DNA from: Halichondria panicea
Lineage: Eukaryota > Porifera > Demospongiae > Suberitida > Halichondriidae
Length of the DNA: 64,000 nucleotides
Direction: 5' to 3'
Assembly: GCF_963675165.1 (NCBI RefSeq)
Contig: NC_087388.1
Coordinates: 3,140,800 to 3,204,799, forward strand
The number at the start of each line of letters is the position of its first letter. Positions within the stretch are counted from its first letter, which is position 1. The translations under genes and the position numbers were made by a program. Below are positions 44,026 through 55,980 of the stretch, in pieces. The notes below the pieces were generated by a model. That model was given only the letters and a program-made list of their open reading frames with translations. It searched no databases and was not told the DNA's origin.

Positions 44026-46165
44026 ATGTTACTGTGGTGTGCAACCAGACAAACAAACAAGTTGCACTCCGTGAAAGCTTATAAGCTAAGCCTAGAAGAT
44101 GGAGACATCAAAGAAAACGACTTTGTAAGAGGAAAGCAGCTAATGCTGGAAGACAAAAACAATCACTACCCTGTGACATTTTTGTCAATTGACGAAAGTA
44201 AGAAGAAGCAGGTAAAGAAGGCGAGACTTGTGAGCGACAGTGAAGAAGAAAATTGTGCATCCCCCACACAGGTGAATTGATAATTAATTAAATACTTCAC
44301 AGTACCACTAAAGTTGAGCCCATTATGCATGCAATTACTTATAGTGCCTATATAATAGCTAATCCTGCTTGTATATCAATAATATTTTATACATCTTTTT
44401 TTTAAAGATTTCAGGCTCAGAAAATGAATATGATCCAAATCCATTTTCTGATGATGAAGCTAAAGAAAAGAAGATGAAGAAAGGAAAGTGTAGGAGGAAT
44501 GATGAGAAGCGTAGGAAAGAGCGTAGGAGAAAAGAAGAGAGAGAAGAGGAGCGTAAGAAAGAAGAGGAGCGTAGGAGAGAGAGAAGAGATTCTGAAGCGA
44601 GAGAGCGAGAGAGACAGAATGACGCACTAAAGCAGGAAAAATCTGAGGTAAAGTGCTTTTATACATGATTACTCAATCATACTCAATCACCTATAAAACC
44701 ATGCATATAATTATACGTTGTACAAATTTGTGTGCAGTTGATGGATCACAGTTCTCAATCGCAGAATTGTTCTGGACTGTCTCAGGTAATGTTGTGTGCA
44801 TGCAGGGTACCTTACATTATTATAATTATTATTACAGGCACAAACTGTGAACCTCGATAAGAGACTTCTGAAGTTGGAGGAAGGGTTGGCAACGACTATC
44901 CGCATATTAAGACGGCTAGAAAAGGGTGGGGGAACTGGGAGGACCATTGACACCACCCTGAGCGATCAGGTGCAGGAGGATCCTAAGGAGGATCTTAAGT
45001 ACACGGTAAGAGTATAATTACTATAAGCATTATATAATTATAATTATTGTTAATTGTACATGCAATGGAATCAACCTGCTGACTCTGTTTGGGAAGGACT
45101 ATTTAGCGTATGGACGACTCCTTTTAAGCCATCTCTTCACTAAGGAGGACCACAAGACTCATGGGAACAAGTCTATAAAACCCACCCTAGACCCAGAGAG
45201 GGTGCAGCGTCTATATGGTAAGTGTATTACTCAGGTGTACATCATTTCTAACATCATTTATATAACAATATATAGATGTATATATGTTAAATTCCAATGC
45301 ACGCCCAAATAATGCACATCGTAATGCACATCGTAATAGTGAGCACATCGTAATAGTGAGCTCGATAGTCGTAATAATTATACTACCTCGGAGGAGTTGA
45401 GTAGTTCCAAAATCAGTACAACATTGTTCAGTATATACATCCCCCGCCAGCTGTCAGAGTTCCACATGCATGCTAGGCTAGCCACATTCCACAAACTTTA
45501 TGTGAGGAAGTATGTTTACGTTGGTTTCGAGTATTTTCCTCTACACTACAGTATAGATCACAGGTAGTATGTCTCACGCGTTTCTTCACTATATATACCT
45601 TGACTTGTGGTATGTAGGATACTTTAGAAGCAACTTAAGGATCAAACGTGTAATACCTTGTGGTTTTGCACACCCTCCCTGCTTCTAGCAATGCTATCTT
45701 ACGCTTCATTATCGTAAAGGCTAGTTTTGCTTACCAGTACATTGAAGGCCATTGCCAGAATCAGGAATAACAAAATCTGTTCATATGCATGGAAGGTTCC
45801 TACTCTACTCCCTATAATATACTACTCCCTATAATATACGAGGTAGCTGCAAACTACAAACCACAAACCAGCTAGTTAATGCACCGTTTTACGCTCGTGC
45901 TCTATGGATATTATTGGCAAGCGGAAGCTCATGTAGTGAGAATGAGAAGCTCATGTAGCTCAAGGCGAACCACTCGCAACGATGCATTAACTAACTAGTA
46001 CATATCGCGCATTTTCTTTCCACTTTTACTGTTCATGCATTCACACATCATATTTATATCTTTACAGATTGTATGGACTTCAAATACAGAGGTTATGACA
46101 GAGTGAAACTCATAGCAAGTCTAAATCAAAAATGCCGAGATGTTAAGACAATAATTATACAGTGA
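44026..46165 (+). CDS. BEN-domain protein, multi-exon
   Basis: BEN domains are alpha-helical DNA- or protein-binding modules of chromatin factors and some mobile elements. Exons are 44026-44271 (preceded by CAG at 44020-44022), 44408-44647, 44738-44785, 44838-45005, about 45028-45217 and 46068-46165 (stop TGA), about 329 residues in one frame. In order: an N-terminal domain (KAYKLSLEDGDIKENDFVRG), an acidic stretch, a long arginine/glutamate/lysine coiled coil (ERRRKEEREEERKKEEERRR), a second coiled coil (LDKRLLKLEEGLATTIRI), then the BEN region (LLTLFGKDYLAYGRLLLSHL, DPERVQRLY, YDRVKLIASLNQKCRDVK). The acceptor of the fifth exon is weak. An upstream ATG at 43779 (MPPKRSRKPTTRYNQ) ends at a good donor but is out of phase with 44026, so the true start is unsettled. 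It points away from the transposase and shares its 5' side. Confidence 0.68.
45218..46067. other. Last intron of the BEN-domain gene
   Basis: AT-rich. It contains short direct repeats (AATGCACATCGTAATAGTGAGC-type units near 45308-45362, and ACTCCCTATAATATAC twice near 45808-45840). No exon or gene is supported. Confidence 0.45.
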
Positions 46166-46955
46166 AACTGGCTACATGTACTACTTATTTATATAATTTC
46201 AGTTTTGTTTCTGTGACATGATTTATTTACAATTTGATCCCTTATGATCTTGAACAGTCTTTATTCAAAGATCACGTTAGATCTTTGATGATCTAGTTCC
46301 AAAACACTTGGCTATGATCTTGCACAAACAAATACCCGATTGAGACGAATATGATGGAAAAGTTCTTTTGCATAGGTCGAGGTACTTTACAAGCGTGTTG
46401 TAGGTGGCCAAGCAGATCCCGTTTTGTGCAGACCGTTTCATCAACAATTGCAACTGTAGTCTTGCCGTGCTGGGTGTCCGTATCAATCAGGTTCACCAGG
46501 GCTGTCGACGGTCCTACCGTCTTGTGTGGCATTCCCACTTCCTCGCATATCCCACTTCAGCGCCCCTGCACATTCCGGTCCCATTGTGGCCGTCGGCTAG
46601 GGCTGTTGGGCGCGGACTGTTGCCTCCCATACCATTCCTAGCACAGGCATATCCATCTTCGCTATGGATCACATCAACTGAAGTCGGCGCACCCCCCCAC
46701 TGGGTGTGAGAGGTTGGCTCGACGATGGCAGACTCTCGACATGGACTCCCACTTGCAGGGGGGTGCGCCAGTCGTGGGGAACAGGCTCCAGGGTATATAA
46801 GTAACGACCTTGTATCCATGTACCTACGGAAATAACCGTGACGTACTTGGTGTAAGAACATATGTAACCCGATGAACTATGAACTATGAACGTAAGTGAA
46901 CATGTGCTAGTGATAATAATTATTATTATTGAGTGCTATTTAGATATCAAGTCAC

Positions 46956-47400
46956 TTGGATTGGCAGTTGATCAACTTGGACATGCAACTAAACAATACT
47001 GATATTCATGAGACCTACGTAGATCTCGACACAGACAGAGGAACTGACTTCCATGCATGGCACCAACAATGGCTGACCTCTTACTGCACCAAAACCTCCA
47101 AGCCCTGCAGCTCTCGACAATTTGGGATTAAAAATCACATACAACACATACAACACACATGTCAACCGTCAATGAGGTTCGCACTACTGCCACACCCACA
47201 TGCCCTGGACGTGGGAACAACTTCCACGATGGAGGGAGAAAAAACTGCTAGAAGATTGAAACCCCCCACTGGCACTCGATCAGTTTCCACTCCTATCACT
47301 GTGATACCAATCAGGATCAACATTCAGGCAAAAACGCATTATGGAGAAGCAATTTGCTGGACCACAGTTTGTCAAAGACCTAGGTGAACAACCTTGCGTA
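46956..47400 (+). pseudogene. Possible gag-like fragment, copy 2
   Basis: The frame from about 46956 reads MDWQLINLDMQLNNTDIH and then TYVDLDTDRGTDFHAWHQQW, the least damaged version of this piece. It loses frame by 47390. See copy 1 for the limits of the family call. Confidence 0.35.
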
Positions 47401-48289
47401 CTCACCGTTAACGGAACTACCCTCAACCCTATCGGCAAAATCACTTTTTGACGTCCACATCTACTTGTTTGAGGCGTTTGCCTCTCAAAGAGAGGCGTGC
47501 TGGATTTCTGACCTACGGTATGTTGTATGCACAGTGTAAACTGTTTTACTGTGAGGAAGCTCATTTGAATTCACTTAGGAACACTTGGGGGTCTGTGGCA
47601 CTTGGGGGTCTGTGGAAATAAAAAACCCTTTACCTGTTAGCTGTATTCAACGTTGTGTAATGTACCCACGTAGGTTGCAGCAAACGAATCATTGCTTTAT
47701 CACAATTGAAAGTGATAGTGACATTGAAGGAGGGAGGCGATTCGACAGAGTAAGGAAAGTATACTGCCACCACAACAACTTTCGTGCAATTGACAGGGGA
47801 GGGGGGGGGGGGGCCACATTTCATTACAAAATATATTATGGTGGATATTCATGCTCACATTTTTGCTTCTGATATCGCAGAACTGCAATTTAATATCGAC
47901 AGGGCACGCCTACAGCAAAATGCTATTTCCTACAACCAAAACGTTAGCCGATTGTTCGTTCATTACAGAGACTCTTGAGGCCAGGCAGGCTTCCGGTAAA
48001 TACAACCAAAACGTTAGCCAAAACGTTAGCCATGCTCCTGAGGCCAGGCAGGCAACGAGACAGACAGAGGCAGAGAGATGTGAATCCAGATATGCCTCTA
48101 TTTGAACAATCTGCTGTTCAATTCAAGAAGCAAAACTTTCAACAGCTGCACTTCAAGGTTATAATGTGCTTGCTGCAAGCGAATCTACTCGGACACTATA
48201 ACACTACGTACTGGCTCAGTTACTGGCACCACAATTACGGATGTGTATTTTAAACTAACGGTGTGCACATTAATTTTTAAGTTTTTAAA

Positions 48290-49020
48290 AATGTAGGGTC
48301 TCACACAAGTTGAAGAGATGAATCTATCGATTAGGCCACCTACCACCACTGCCAGAAGATGTGTTAGTGGTGCGAAAGGACAATCAACAATCCCTCTGTT
48401 ATACTTTCTACTAGCCGAAGATGGTGACTTAGCAAACACTTCACATTATATGGAGCCCACTTGTCCACATTATTCCTAATGCTACACCTACACAGCAAAG
48501 AATGGAGCAAGAAATCAGTCGATTCAAGATTTGCAAAGTCCTACGATTGATTCCCAACTTGTTTCCCACTGAGAACGCAAGTAACCATCGGAAAACCACC
48601 GGTTTTTTGCTCGTCTTCAAGCCGGTAGAATTACATTTAGCAGCACTCAGGTGACGGCAGGGGATGAGGAAGGCCGACAGAGTACTTCGTGGCACCAGAC
48701 AATTTTGGTTCAGAGAGCTCATCAGTATGGTTGACACTCGTTCTTCGACAACTTGGTCACTACCACCACTCCAGTCACTACCACCACCTCCAGTCAAACA
48801 ATAACATGCCAGGAGACATCTGAAGCTCGTCATGGCAAACAATTTGGTTGTGATAGTCACAGAAGATGATATGATCGACAGCTAATGTGGACATGCAGTT
48901 CATCATTTGACTACTGCACAAAGTACGACCGTCAAAGATACCAGGATAGTGAGAGGCCTCAAAGATGGAAACAACATTAACTACTACAACACCGCCTAAC
49001 AAGAGGAGGAAGGTCATTAC
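48290..49020 (+). pseudogene. Helitron-like N-terminal region, degenerate, copy 2
   Basis: It has the same pieces as 37970-38790, with further deletions: LLYFLLAEDGDLANTSHYME, RGTRQFWFRELISMVDT, and a truncated ANVDMQFII next to DYCTKYDRQRYQDSERPQ. No Rep or helicase domain. Confidence 0.5.
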
Positions 49021-49252
49021 ACGATCATTCTACCCCAAGTACGGGCTTGAAGTATTACTCTTTTTAATAACTCGAGTAACAGTGACCATCTCAAACTTAG
49101 TGCTTCTGGACCAGTGACAACTCCTCCAACCACACTGTTACACTGTCTACGCCTACTATGGTCTGGTCGGAGCTAACTTGGTCATGACGCCTACTATGGT
49201 CTGGTCGGAGCTAACTTGGTCATGACTGGTAGAGTGCCACAACTCAGGTGTA

Positions 49253-52200
49253 GTTTTGATTAGTGCATGCATGCGTCTGGTGCATTCTACAGTCGACCAC
49301 AAGTCCTATAAAAGGAGTGATGTGTACACGGAAAAGAATGCAACAAGGAATGCAGTTGTTACACAGCTCACTCTTGAGCCAATATATCCCATGTGGCACT
49401 CGTGCATGTGTCACCACTATAACTTGTTGGCTACCTCAATAGAAGAAGCTCTTGCGATGGACCCAGTCTAGAGTAGCATGTGTATTTAGGCTAGTTAGTA
49501 CAGCAGTGGACATCATGAGCCACCATTGAACTTGGTGAAGAAGGGCTACGACCTCGCAGATGTCACCGTGAGAACATTGAGAACATTAAGAACACTTATT
49601 TAGGCCCTATAAAATATTTGTAAACAATTGCTAATTAGTGGGGGTGGTCAGTTGCTAGGTAACTAACAGATGGGTCTGCGCGATCAGTGTAAAGAATTGT
49701 TGTATTTTATTGTTTTAATTAAAATGGGGAAAGGGTTAACACACAACACACTCAGTAATTTTCACTTATGACGCTCCCATGAGAAAACATAGCTTTGTGC
49801 ATTTGCTATTTGTCAGGTTACTGGGTGGAGAGTGGGCTTTAGGTAACCAGTCTAGATAGTGGCACAGTTCAAGCTGTGCCATATGGCAGCACAGCGTTTC
49901 CTTTGATCTGCCCGCAACAAGGCCATATATTTTCACTGCCTAGAAATCTTGAAACATTATCAAACGGTCACTTTTCTTTCGACATTACTGTACGAAGCGT
50001 ACGTGAGAGAGCAGCTCAATGCGCATGTGCTGGTACCTACAGCGTGCACATAGCTCCAACACAGCGAATTTTTGAAAATGACCACTGGAGGTTAATTACT
50101 TACTGTGTTTAATTACTTACCGTGTTTGTAGCTACTGTAGAAACCAATCAATTACAATAGACAATATTAATTCGGAATAAAAGGAGACATGCTAAGTAAC
50201 CCCTAGGTTTTACTAGTCGCTGAAGCCTAGCCTCGATCTCAGCCGCACTTTCTGAGAAGAAAGCTAGCCGTGCCACAGCAGATCTAGTCCCCAGTTCCAC
50301 CTCTATCCTTTCTCCTCTATCCAGAAAGGAAACTATTTTGGGACTCTTGGTGTTGTTAACTGCTAATGCAGGCCACTAGGCTCTAAACCACGTGTTTGAT
50401 ACTCAAATTTTCTTTTGACATCCTGCTACTGAATGAACTTGGTGACCTTATGACCTTGTAAATTATGTGTAAGCAAAACCATACTGTGAAAAGAAGAGTG
50501 TCGAACTACCGATACTTCTACCGATACTTCTACACAAACACTGTACGCACAAAGTAACGTGACATCCTGTCAGATGATAAAAGCGACGTTGCACACGAGC
50601 TTGTTCCTCATTACGCAATGCATACAATAATCAATCATGAGTAGTGTAGTGCAAGTGGAGGATCAACTGGACTCTTTTGTTGAGTTCCAGCTTCTGCTGG
50701 GGTGGGGTCGACGCAAGGGTGCTGGATCTGCAGTGAAAAGGAAACGTCAATTGTCAAGTTCGTGAAAGACACAGTTTCCAGATAAACACTTTGTTGAGAG
50801 GCAGGAATTGTCTGAAAATCTCTGAGTTTGGTCAGTGAATTGACTGGCAAGGGTAAAGTTGTACAAGCACATGCAATTCCAATTGGAGTGGCATTGTAGT
50901 GTTTTTCTACTGCCTCCTGCTTGCATGCTGTGATGATATCAGTTTGCAGTGCTGTATACATACTTTCTCAAGCGAGTGTCACTGAACAAGCAGTAACAGG
51001 TTACCGTACATGCGTAAAAACGATCAGAGAATAGTGAGTCATATCCAAAGCGAGCCACGTGCCCTTTGAACCCTGCCGGGATTCATGTGACTGTGGTTAG
51101 GTGAGGGGCCCCCCGCGGTTAGCATTAAGCACCTAATTACATATCGACTGGAATAGGACAGGCAAGTCTCCCCCTGAAGTATCGTGATCGAGGGGACACA
51201 TGTACTTCGTGCTCCTGACTCAATTGTGTCGATCGATACATACCAGAATGCCAACGAATGTTTGTTCCTCAAACTGCGAATACACTCAAACCCCCTACCC
51301 TATGTACATAAAATATTATACTCAAACCCCCTACCCTATGTACACAAAATATAGGAAACACAAAATAATTTATTGACGGTAGTACGGATTTATTGTAATG
51401 AAGAATGTTTTCAAAGAACGAAACGCCAAAATCGGAAGCGGGATGACGTCACCGTCATTCTTCCATGTGTAAATCATCAACCCAGCAATGAATCAACACT
51501 CCTTGATTGGGAGACAACACGTGCAAGAAAATTATAGTTTGGATATATAGCTTTGACTCCGACGTTAAGACGTTGACAGCCAAGAGAAGCTAACCCCACG
51601 GAAATAACCCTTTCCGAAAAAATCTGCCATTGGGTATAGCATAGTACAAGGGGGGATTTTGAGACATCAAAATTGACGCCCCCATCTTGCAGTATTCTTG
51701 AGGGAGCAAAATTGTCTACAACCATGGTAAGCAAAAAATCCCAGTGGCAGTGCTTTGTTTGCTAGCTTTTATAAGACCACTGCAATTACATAAACGGTAA
51801 CTCGTGTTTTAACAGATATCACTGAATTTACTACATCACCCACGTAAGTTTGTTCAATTAAATGGTAGTGCAGAAAAATGGCTTGGTACCGTCTAACAGC
51901 ACCCTCTTCTACTCTATAAAGCTGTATGTTCTCGACATAATTATGCTTCACTCATTAGCACCCCCCCCCCAATCATAGCAAGATCTTGCAGAGCTGATGC
52001 AGAGCTGATGCTAAACTGATTGCTCTAGATCGGAGACATAATTATAGATATGCACGCAAATGTAACTATAGTCATGTGTAAATTGTGTAGATAGTGCAGA
52101 TAGGTAGATAGTGCAGATAGTTTACCTTATTATAAACGGTCTTACTATAAACGGGTACTAATTTTAGCGAATTTGTAATTAACAATAATATGTGTAAATT

Positions 52201-52440
52201 AGTTGGGTTGCCCAGTGTATTCATGTACTACATGTGTGTAGGTATTATAGTGTAGGCCCCTGTGCTTGGGTTGCTAGGGCTACCTGTAGGAAATAGTCGA
52301 CTAGATTTTTAAAGAAAAATGTTGGGAAGGGTCTTTTGAGATATGCTACAAATCCGCCAAAATTAGTACCCTAAAAACAGGCGTCTTAGTTTTAGGTATG
52401 ATCAATGATCCTGTCACTGTCACTCCGTAAAAAACACTCT
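49253..52440. other. Mixed non-coding region 49.3-52.4 kb
   Basis: It contains a relative of the 9960-10440 repeat (about 50470-50670), a TAGCCTCGAT end (about 50228), and a tandem ACTCAAACCCCCTACCCTATG unit (about 51284 and 51325). It also has a GATAGTGCAGATAG repeat near 52091 and a poly-C tract at about 51961. Open frames of up to 108 codons (for example 50961-50635 on -) overlap these repeats and show no family similarity, so none is called. Confidence 0.4.
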
Positions 52441-52511
52441 AATCCATGTATTGTCTACTGTTATCCTTGGTGGAAACATCGTCAGAAACACTACACGACA
52501 AACAAAATAAA

Positions 52512-52646
52512 ATGGACATAGACACGCCACCAGTGAAAAACGATATAGAGGGGGAACTTGCATCATTTTCGCTGGAGAGTCTCACGTTCCTAGAAACTTT
52601 TGTCTCAAAAACTTTATGTGCGGTTCGTAACCTACCTTTAATATAG
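52512..52646 (+). CDS. Short open frame, unknown
   Basis: ATG at 52512 to TAG at 52646 gives 44 residues: MDIDTPPVKNDIEGELASFS followed by LESLTFLETFVSKTL. Composition is protein-like and the ATG is preceded by AAAATA. It could be a first exon that continues elsewhere, but no donor-acceptor pair was convincing. The sequence just after repeats GTTATGACTGGG in tandem (52646-52669). Family unknown. Confidence 0.25.
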   Translation: MDIDTPPVKNDIEGELASFSLESLTFLETFVSKTLCAVRNLPLI

Positions 52647-52911
52647 TTATGACTGGGGTTATGACTGGGGTACATTCCTGCACCACTTTCTAACCACTAA
52701 CAATGAACACTGCACACTGCACAACTGGCCATGTGGACAAGTGTAAAAGTAAAAGTTTTCTGTGACAGAGTACTGTAATTATGCACACACTACAGGCCCA
52801 ACACATGTGGCAATGTCATTGATGCTGCTCTCTCAGCTAGAATACTAGAAGATTCCTTGGGAAAAAAAACAACATCTTGTAATTAAAACTCAGTTCAGTT
52901 TACGTCGCAAC

Positions 52912-53142
52912 ATGGATGTATCAACATTTGAAAGAAAAGTTGCAGCTATTATCGATGACTTTTATTTGCAAAGTAGTAGTAACTATAAACACCATGAAAG
53001 TTTTGACCCACCTCTGGTTGAACTCACTAAAGTTTCAGGATTTTTAGATATGTCACTCCCTTCAGAAGAATTTCAAGATTGCCAGCCACTTTCAATGATA
53101 GTTTCAGTTTGCGCTTGGTTATTGAACTTTCAACCAGCGTAG
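52912..53142 (+). CDS. 76-codon open frame, unknown
   Basis: ATG 52912 to TAG 53142 encodes MDVSTFERKVAAIIDDFYLQ..., mixed charged and hydrophobic with no low-complexity bias. The frame lies 3' of an AT-rich stretch and 5' of a tandem-repeat tract (53270-53960). No domain is recognised and no neighbouring exon is clear. It may be a real small gene, an exon, or a mobile-element remnant. Confidence 0.3.
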   Translation: MDVSTFERKVAAIIDDFYLQSSSNYKHHESFDPPLVELTKVSGFLDMSLPSEEFQDCQPLSMIVSVCAWLLNFQPA

Positions 53143-53269
53143 ATGTATCGATTGAAGAAGATGTTGACGACTGAATGAATGAGAGTAAGATATTGTATAA
53201 TTATTGTATACATACGTATGTATACATGTATGTTCTTATAATTATATGTACTTTTCTTTATGTGTCACT

Positions 53270-53960
53270 CAGCCTAGCACATGTACAGGGCAAACTATTT
53301 CAGGTGCTAAGAAATGGAAAACTCAATCGAAAACTTAATCATTCCTAGGGCAAACTATGACACTCGGTTATAGCCAGGTGGGTACGCTTTAGCTGTAGGC
53401 GAACCTCTGAGAACAAAACGTATTAGCTGCTTCAAACGTAGTGATAGTTCTACGGGCATTTAACCTCAGCATCAAAAACTACAGCCTAGAGTTAATTATG
53501 TGTTGGTTTAAATTATGTGTTGGAAAAATCGAAAACTTAAGGCAATCATAGAAGTCAATCATAGAAGTCATCACACCAAATCACACCAATTTCTCTCGGT
53601 TATAGTTATAGCCTGTAATAGGGGTGGGTAGGTGAACCTCTGTCTGTTACCAAAGTAGAACAAAACGTATTGTTTTTAGCACTAGCACGTAGTGATAGCA
53701 TTTAACCCCAAACTTTTCTTCATGTGAAGGATCAAAAACTACATTACAGCATCAGGAGAAACACCTGGAGTTTTAAAAAATTATGTGTTGGAAAACTCAA
53801 TTAAAAACTTAATCATTCCTAGGGCAAACTATTTCAGGTAATTATCATAGAAGTCATCACACCAATTTGTGGGTACGCTTTAGCTGTACTGTCAGTTACC
53901 AAAGTAGAACAAAACGTATTGTTTTTAGCGGGGCATTTAACCTCAGGATCAAAAACTACA
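53270..53960 (+). repeat. Degenerate tandem repeat, about three units of about 240 bp
   Basis: Blocks recur in the same order: CTAGGGCAAACTATTTCAGGT, GAAAACTCAATC.AAAACTTAATC, GGTACGCTTTAGCTGTA, AGAACAAAACGTATT, GCATTTAACCTCA and GATCAAAAACTACAGCATCA. Units begin near 53285, 53500 and 53800 and differ by many small insertions and duplications. Non-coding. Confidence 0.65.
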
Positions 53961-54809
53961 GCATCAGGAGAGAGTTTTTATGACAAGATAAATGACAAGA
54001 TAATATAATTCAAACCACAAATAGAGCATCCCATTGTGGAGGGGGGTTCCTAAGTATGTTAAGTATGTGAAAAATGTGAGCATATGCTGCTTTTTAACAC
54101 GACTGAATGCCGACTGAATGTTGAATGCTACATAATATGCTGTTACATAGTTTTATGTCCATAACAATTTTATCGAGTGTTGTACCTTGTGTATAGTAGT
54201 GGCCCAAGCTAGAGTCAATGGGCTCGTTTACTTAAAAATAGTACTAGTGGAACAGCTGTATTGTGAGGTGTAAAAAGTACCACTGCCAGAGAATGTGACC
54301 ACCGGCGACTTAATTGAACAACATTTTTGTAAGTGAGTTTTCTTTTTAACATGTTGTAGAGGTTCTTCTTTGGTCTGCTGTTTCATCATACATCGGAGCC
54401 TCTCCACGATGTTGCGATGCCGCAGCTCCTGCCACTGGTCAACTTCTCCATCTTGGTTGCTTGAGCATCTTGGTTGCTTGAGGAAACGTTGTCATTTTAC
54501 ATGGTACAATTTAGAGGTGACACAAAACTTCCGCTGGACTATGGGTGGCTCATAACTGCTTGCTCGGGGTTTCTCAATGTTCCTCACCTGTATTCAATGT
54601 GTTAATAACGTCCCACAAACGTGCCACCACAGCTTGCCACCACAGTACTGTTTTCTCATTAATCTTTGTCCACTCAGCCATAATTATGTACATAATTACA
54701 TAATGTACATAACTTAGTTTAATAATAATTATCACTCACAAGCTTCTTCGTGTGCGAAGCTAGCGGTCGTCTTCCTCCTCACCTTCAACAAACACACAGC
54801 CAACCAGGT

Positions 54810-55776
54810 CATTGAGTTGAGTTGAGCCACTTCTTCATACATTTATTAAATTTTATGGTGTTCCATTCACTCATACTGAGGTATGAAGGGCCACCCCTCT
54901 CGCGACTATCTTCAAACCATGAGACTGCATTGTCAAGCACATACGTTCTCGCAAAAACTTGTTGGATAATGGTGTCCACTTTTGCTTGTCCATGCACAGT
55001 CTCTACCATGGCCCGTGGTCATCTTCCTCCTCACCTTTACCAAACACACAGCCACCAGGTCAACATTTATTTTATTGCTTTAAATTTTATAGTGTTCCAT
55101 GTAAATTAATCACTCATACTCATGAGTATGAAGCCTCTTGAGTATGAAGCCTCTCGCGACTAGCATTGATACGTTCTCGCAAAAAATCAAGAGGACTAAC
55201 TACGACAACTCTTGTTGGATAATGGTGTCCACTTTTGCTTGTCCATGCACTGTCAACGGACTCCCATCAACTCCTACCATGGCCCGTGTTGCATGTCATC
55301 CCAGGCGTCATCAGGGCCCCTGTGTCGATCAGAAAAGATAGCGTGACTAGGGTTTTACGGAGCCGTCTTTCCGCAGTTCCAACACAGATTTGTATCTCGT
55401 CGTTGTGGGCCTTGTTATTATTGGTGGTTCCATCCTGCTGTCAATCAGTTTTTCTACAAGAGTAACCTTGGTCAGACATACTGGGACCAACCTGAGCTTC
55501 CTCTTCCTGAGCTTCCTCTTCCTGCTCTGCTCCAGTGAATATGTGGCCCTGGGGGACTCCAGCTCCAGGGTTGCAGAAACAGCAGGTTTTCAAGCGATCT
55601 GCAGGTTGTCCAGCTGCGAGTGTCTTGTCATCCAGGTCGGGATAAGCATGGAACCAGAGGTCCTCCGCTAGATCCGCCCAGTCTGCTCTTTCAGCGCGTC
55701 GACTGTACCATTGAAGCTGGCTTTTGTGGCTGATAGTCGCTCGTGCGGTTAATTGCACCTTCAGCCACTCCACCAT
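54810..55776 (-). pseudogene. Ty3/gypsy gag-protease remnant
   Basis: On -, 55776-55441 reads SHKSQLQWYSRRAERADWAD, then LAEDLWFHAYPDLDDKTLA, a capsid-type arrangement. Near 55385 a half zinc knuckle CWNCGK appears. At about 55330 comes IDTGALMTPG with the DTG of an aspartic protease, followed by VHGQAKVDTIIQQ. The region 54771-55016 is duplicated at 55017-55290 (about 250 bp, with insertions), doubling the protease part. Frames are broken at several points. No reverse transcriptase follows. This is distinct from the gypsy copy at 58-63.8 kb. Confidence 0.5.
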
Positions 55777-55980
55777 GTTCTGAAAATGAGCTCCATTTTT
55801 CTTCGCGTCGAAGTTATATACTATATACTAATGCCTGCAATCTAGTCCTGAGTCTTGAACGAGGCAGGCTATCAATTACTGCAACAATTGTGTGATTAGA
55901 ATAGAATACCTGTACTTTATTACAAAATCTAATTTTTAAACTAAGTTGCTATACACAGTATGAAATTCTGCTTACAATTT

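Larger units (their letters stand above)
46320..49252 (+). mobile_element. Composite repeat, copy 2
   Basis: Homologous over its length to 36021-38985, in the same orientation. It begins CAAACAAATACCCGATTGAG and ends CAACTCAGGTGTA. It differs by many 5-40 bp insertions, deletions and tandem duplications, for example CACTTGGGGGTCTGTGG twice (47582-47615) and a 38-bp unit twice (49149-49224) where copy 1 has one. Coding pieces are broken as in copy 1. Confidence 0.75.

Noticed and set aside
44460..44666. 68-codon frame on -, serine/leucine-rich
   Set aside because: Antisense shadow of the arginine/glutamate coiled coil of the BEN gene.
46514..46861. 115-codon frame on - in composite copy 2
   Set aside because: Not kept in copy 1 because of several insertions and deletions; no motif recognised.
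50635..50961. 108-codon frame on -
   Set aside because: Overlaps a repeat shared with the 9.96-10.44 kb region and shows no recognised motif.
53270..53960. CRISPR-like spaced repeats
   Set aside because: Units are about 240 bp, diverged and contiguous, in a eukaryotic context; there are no short identical repeats with unique spacers.
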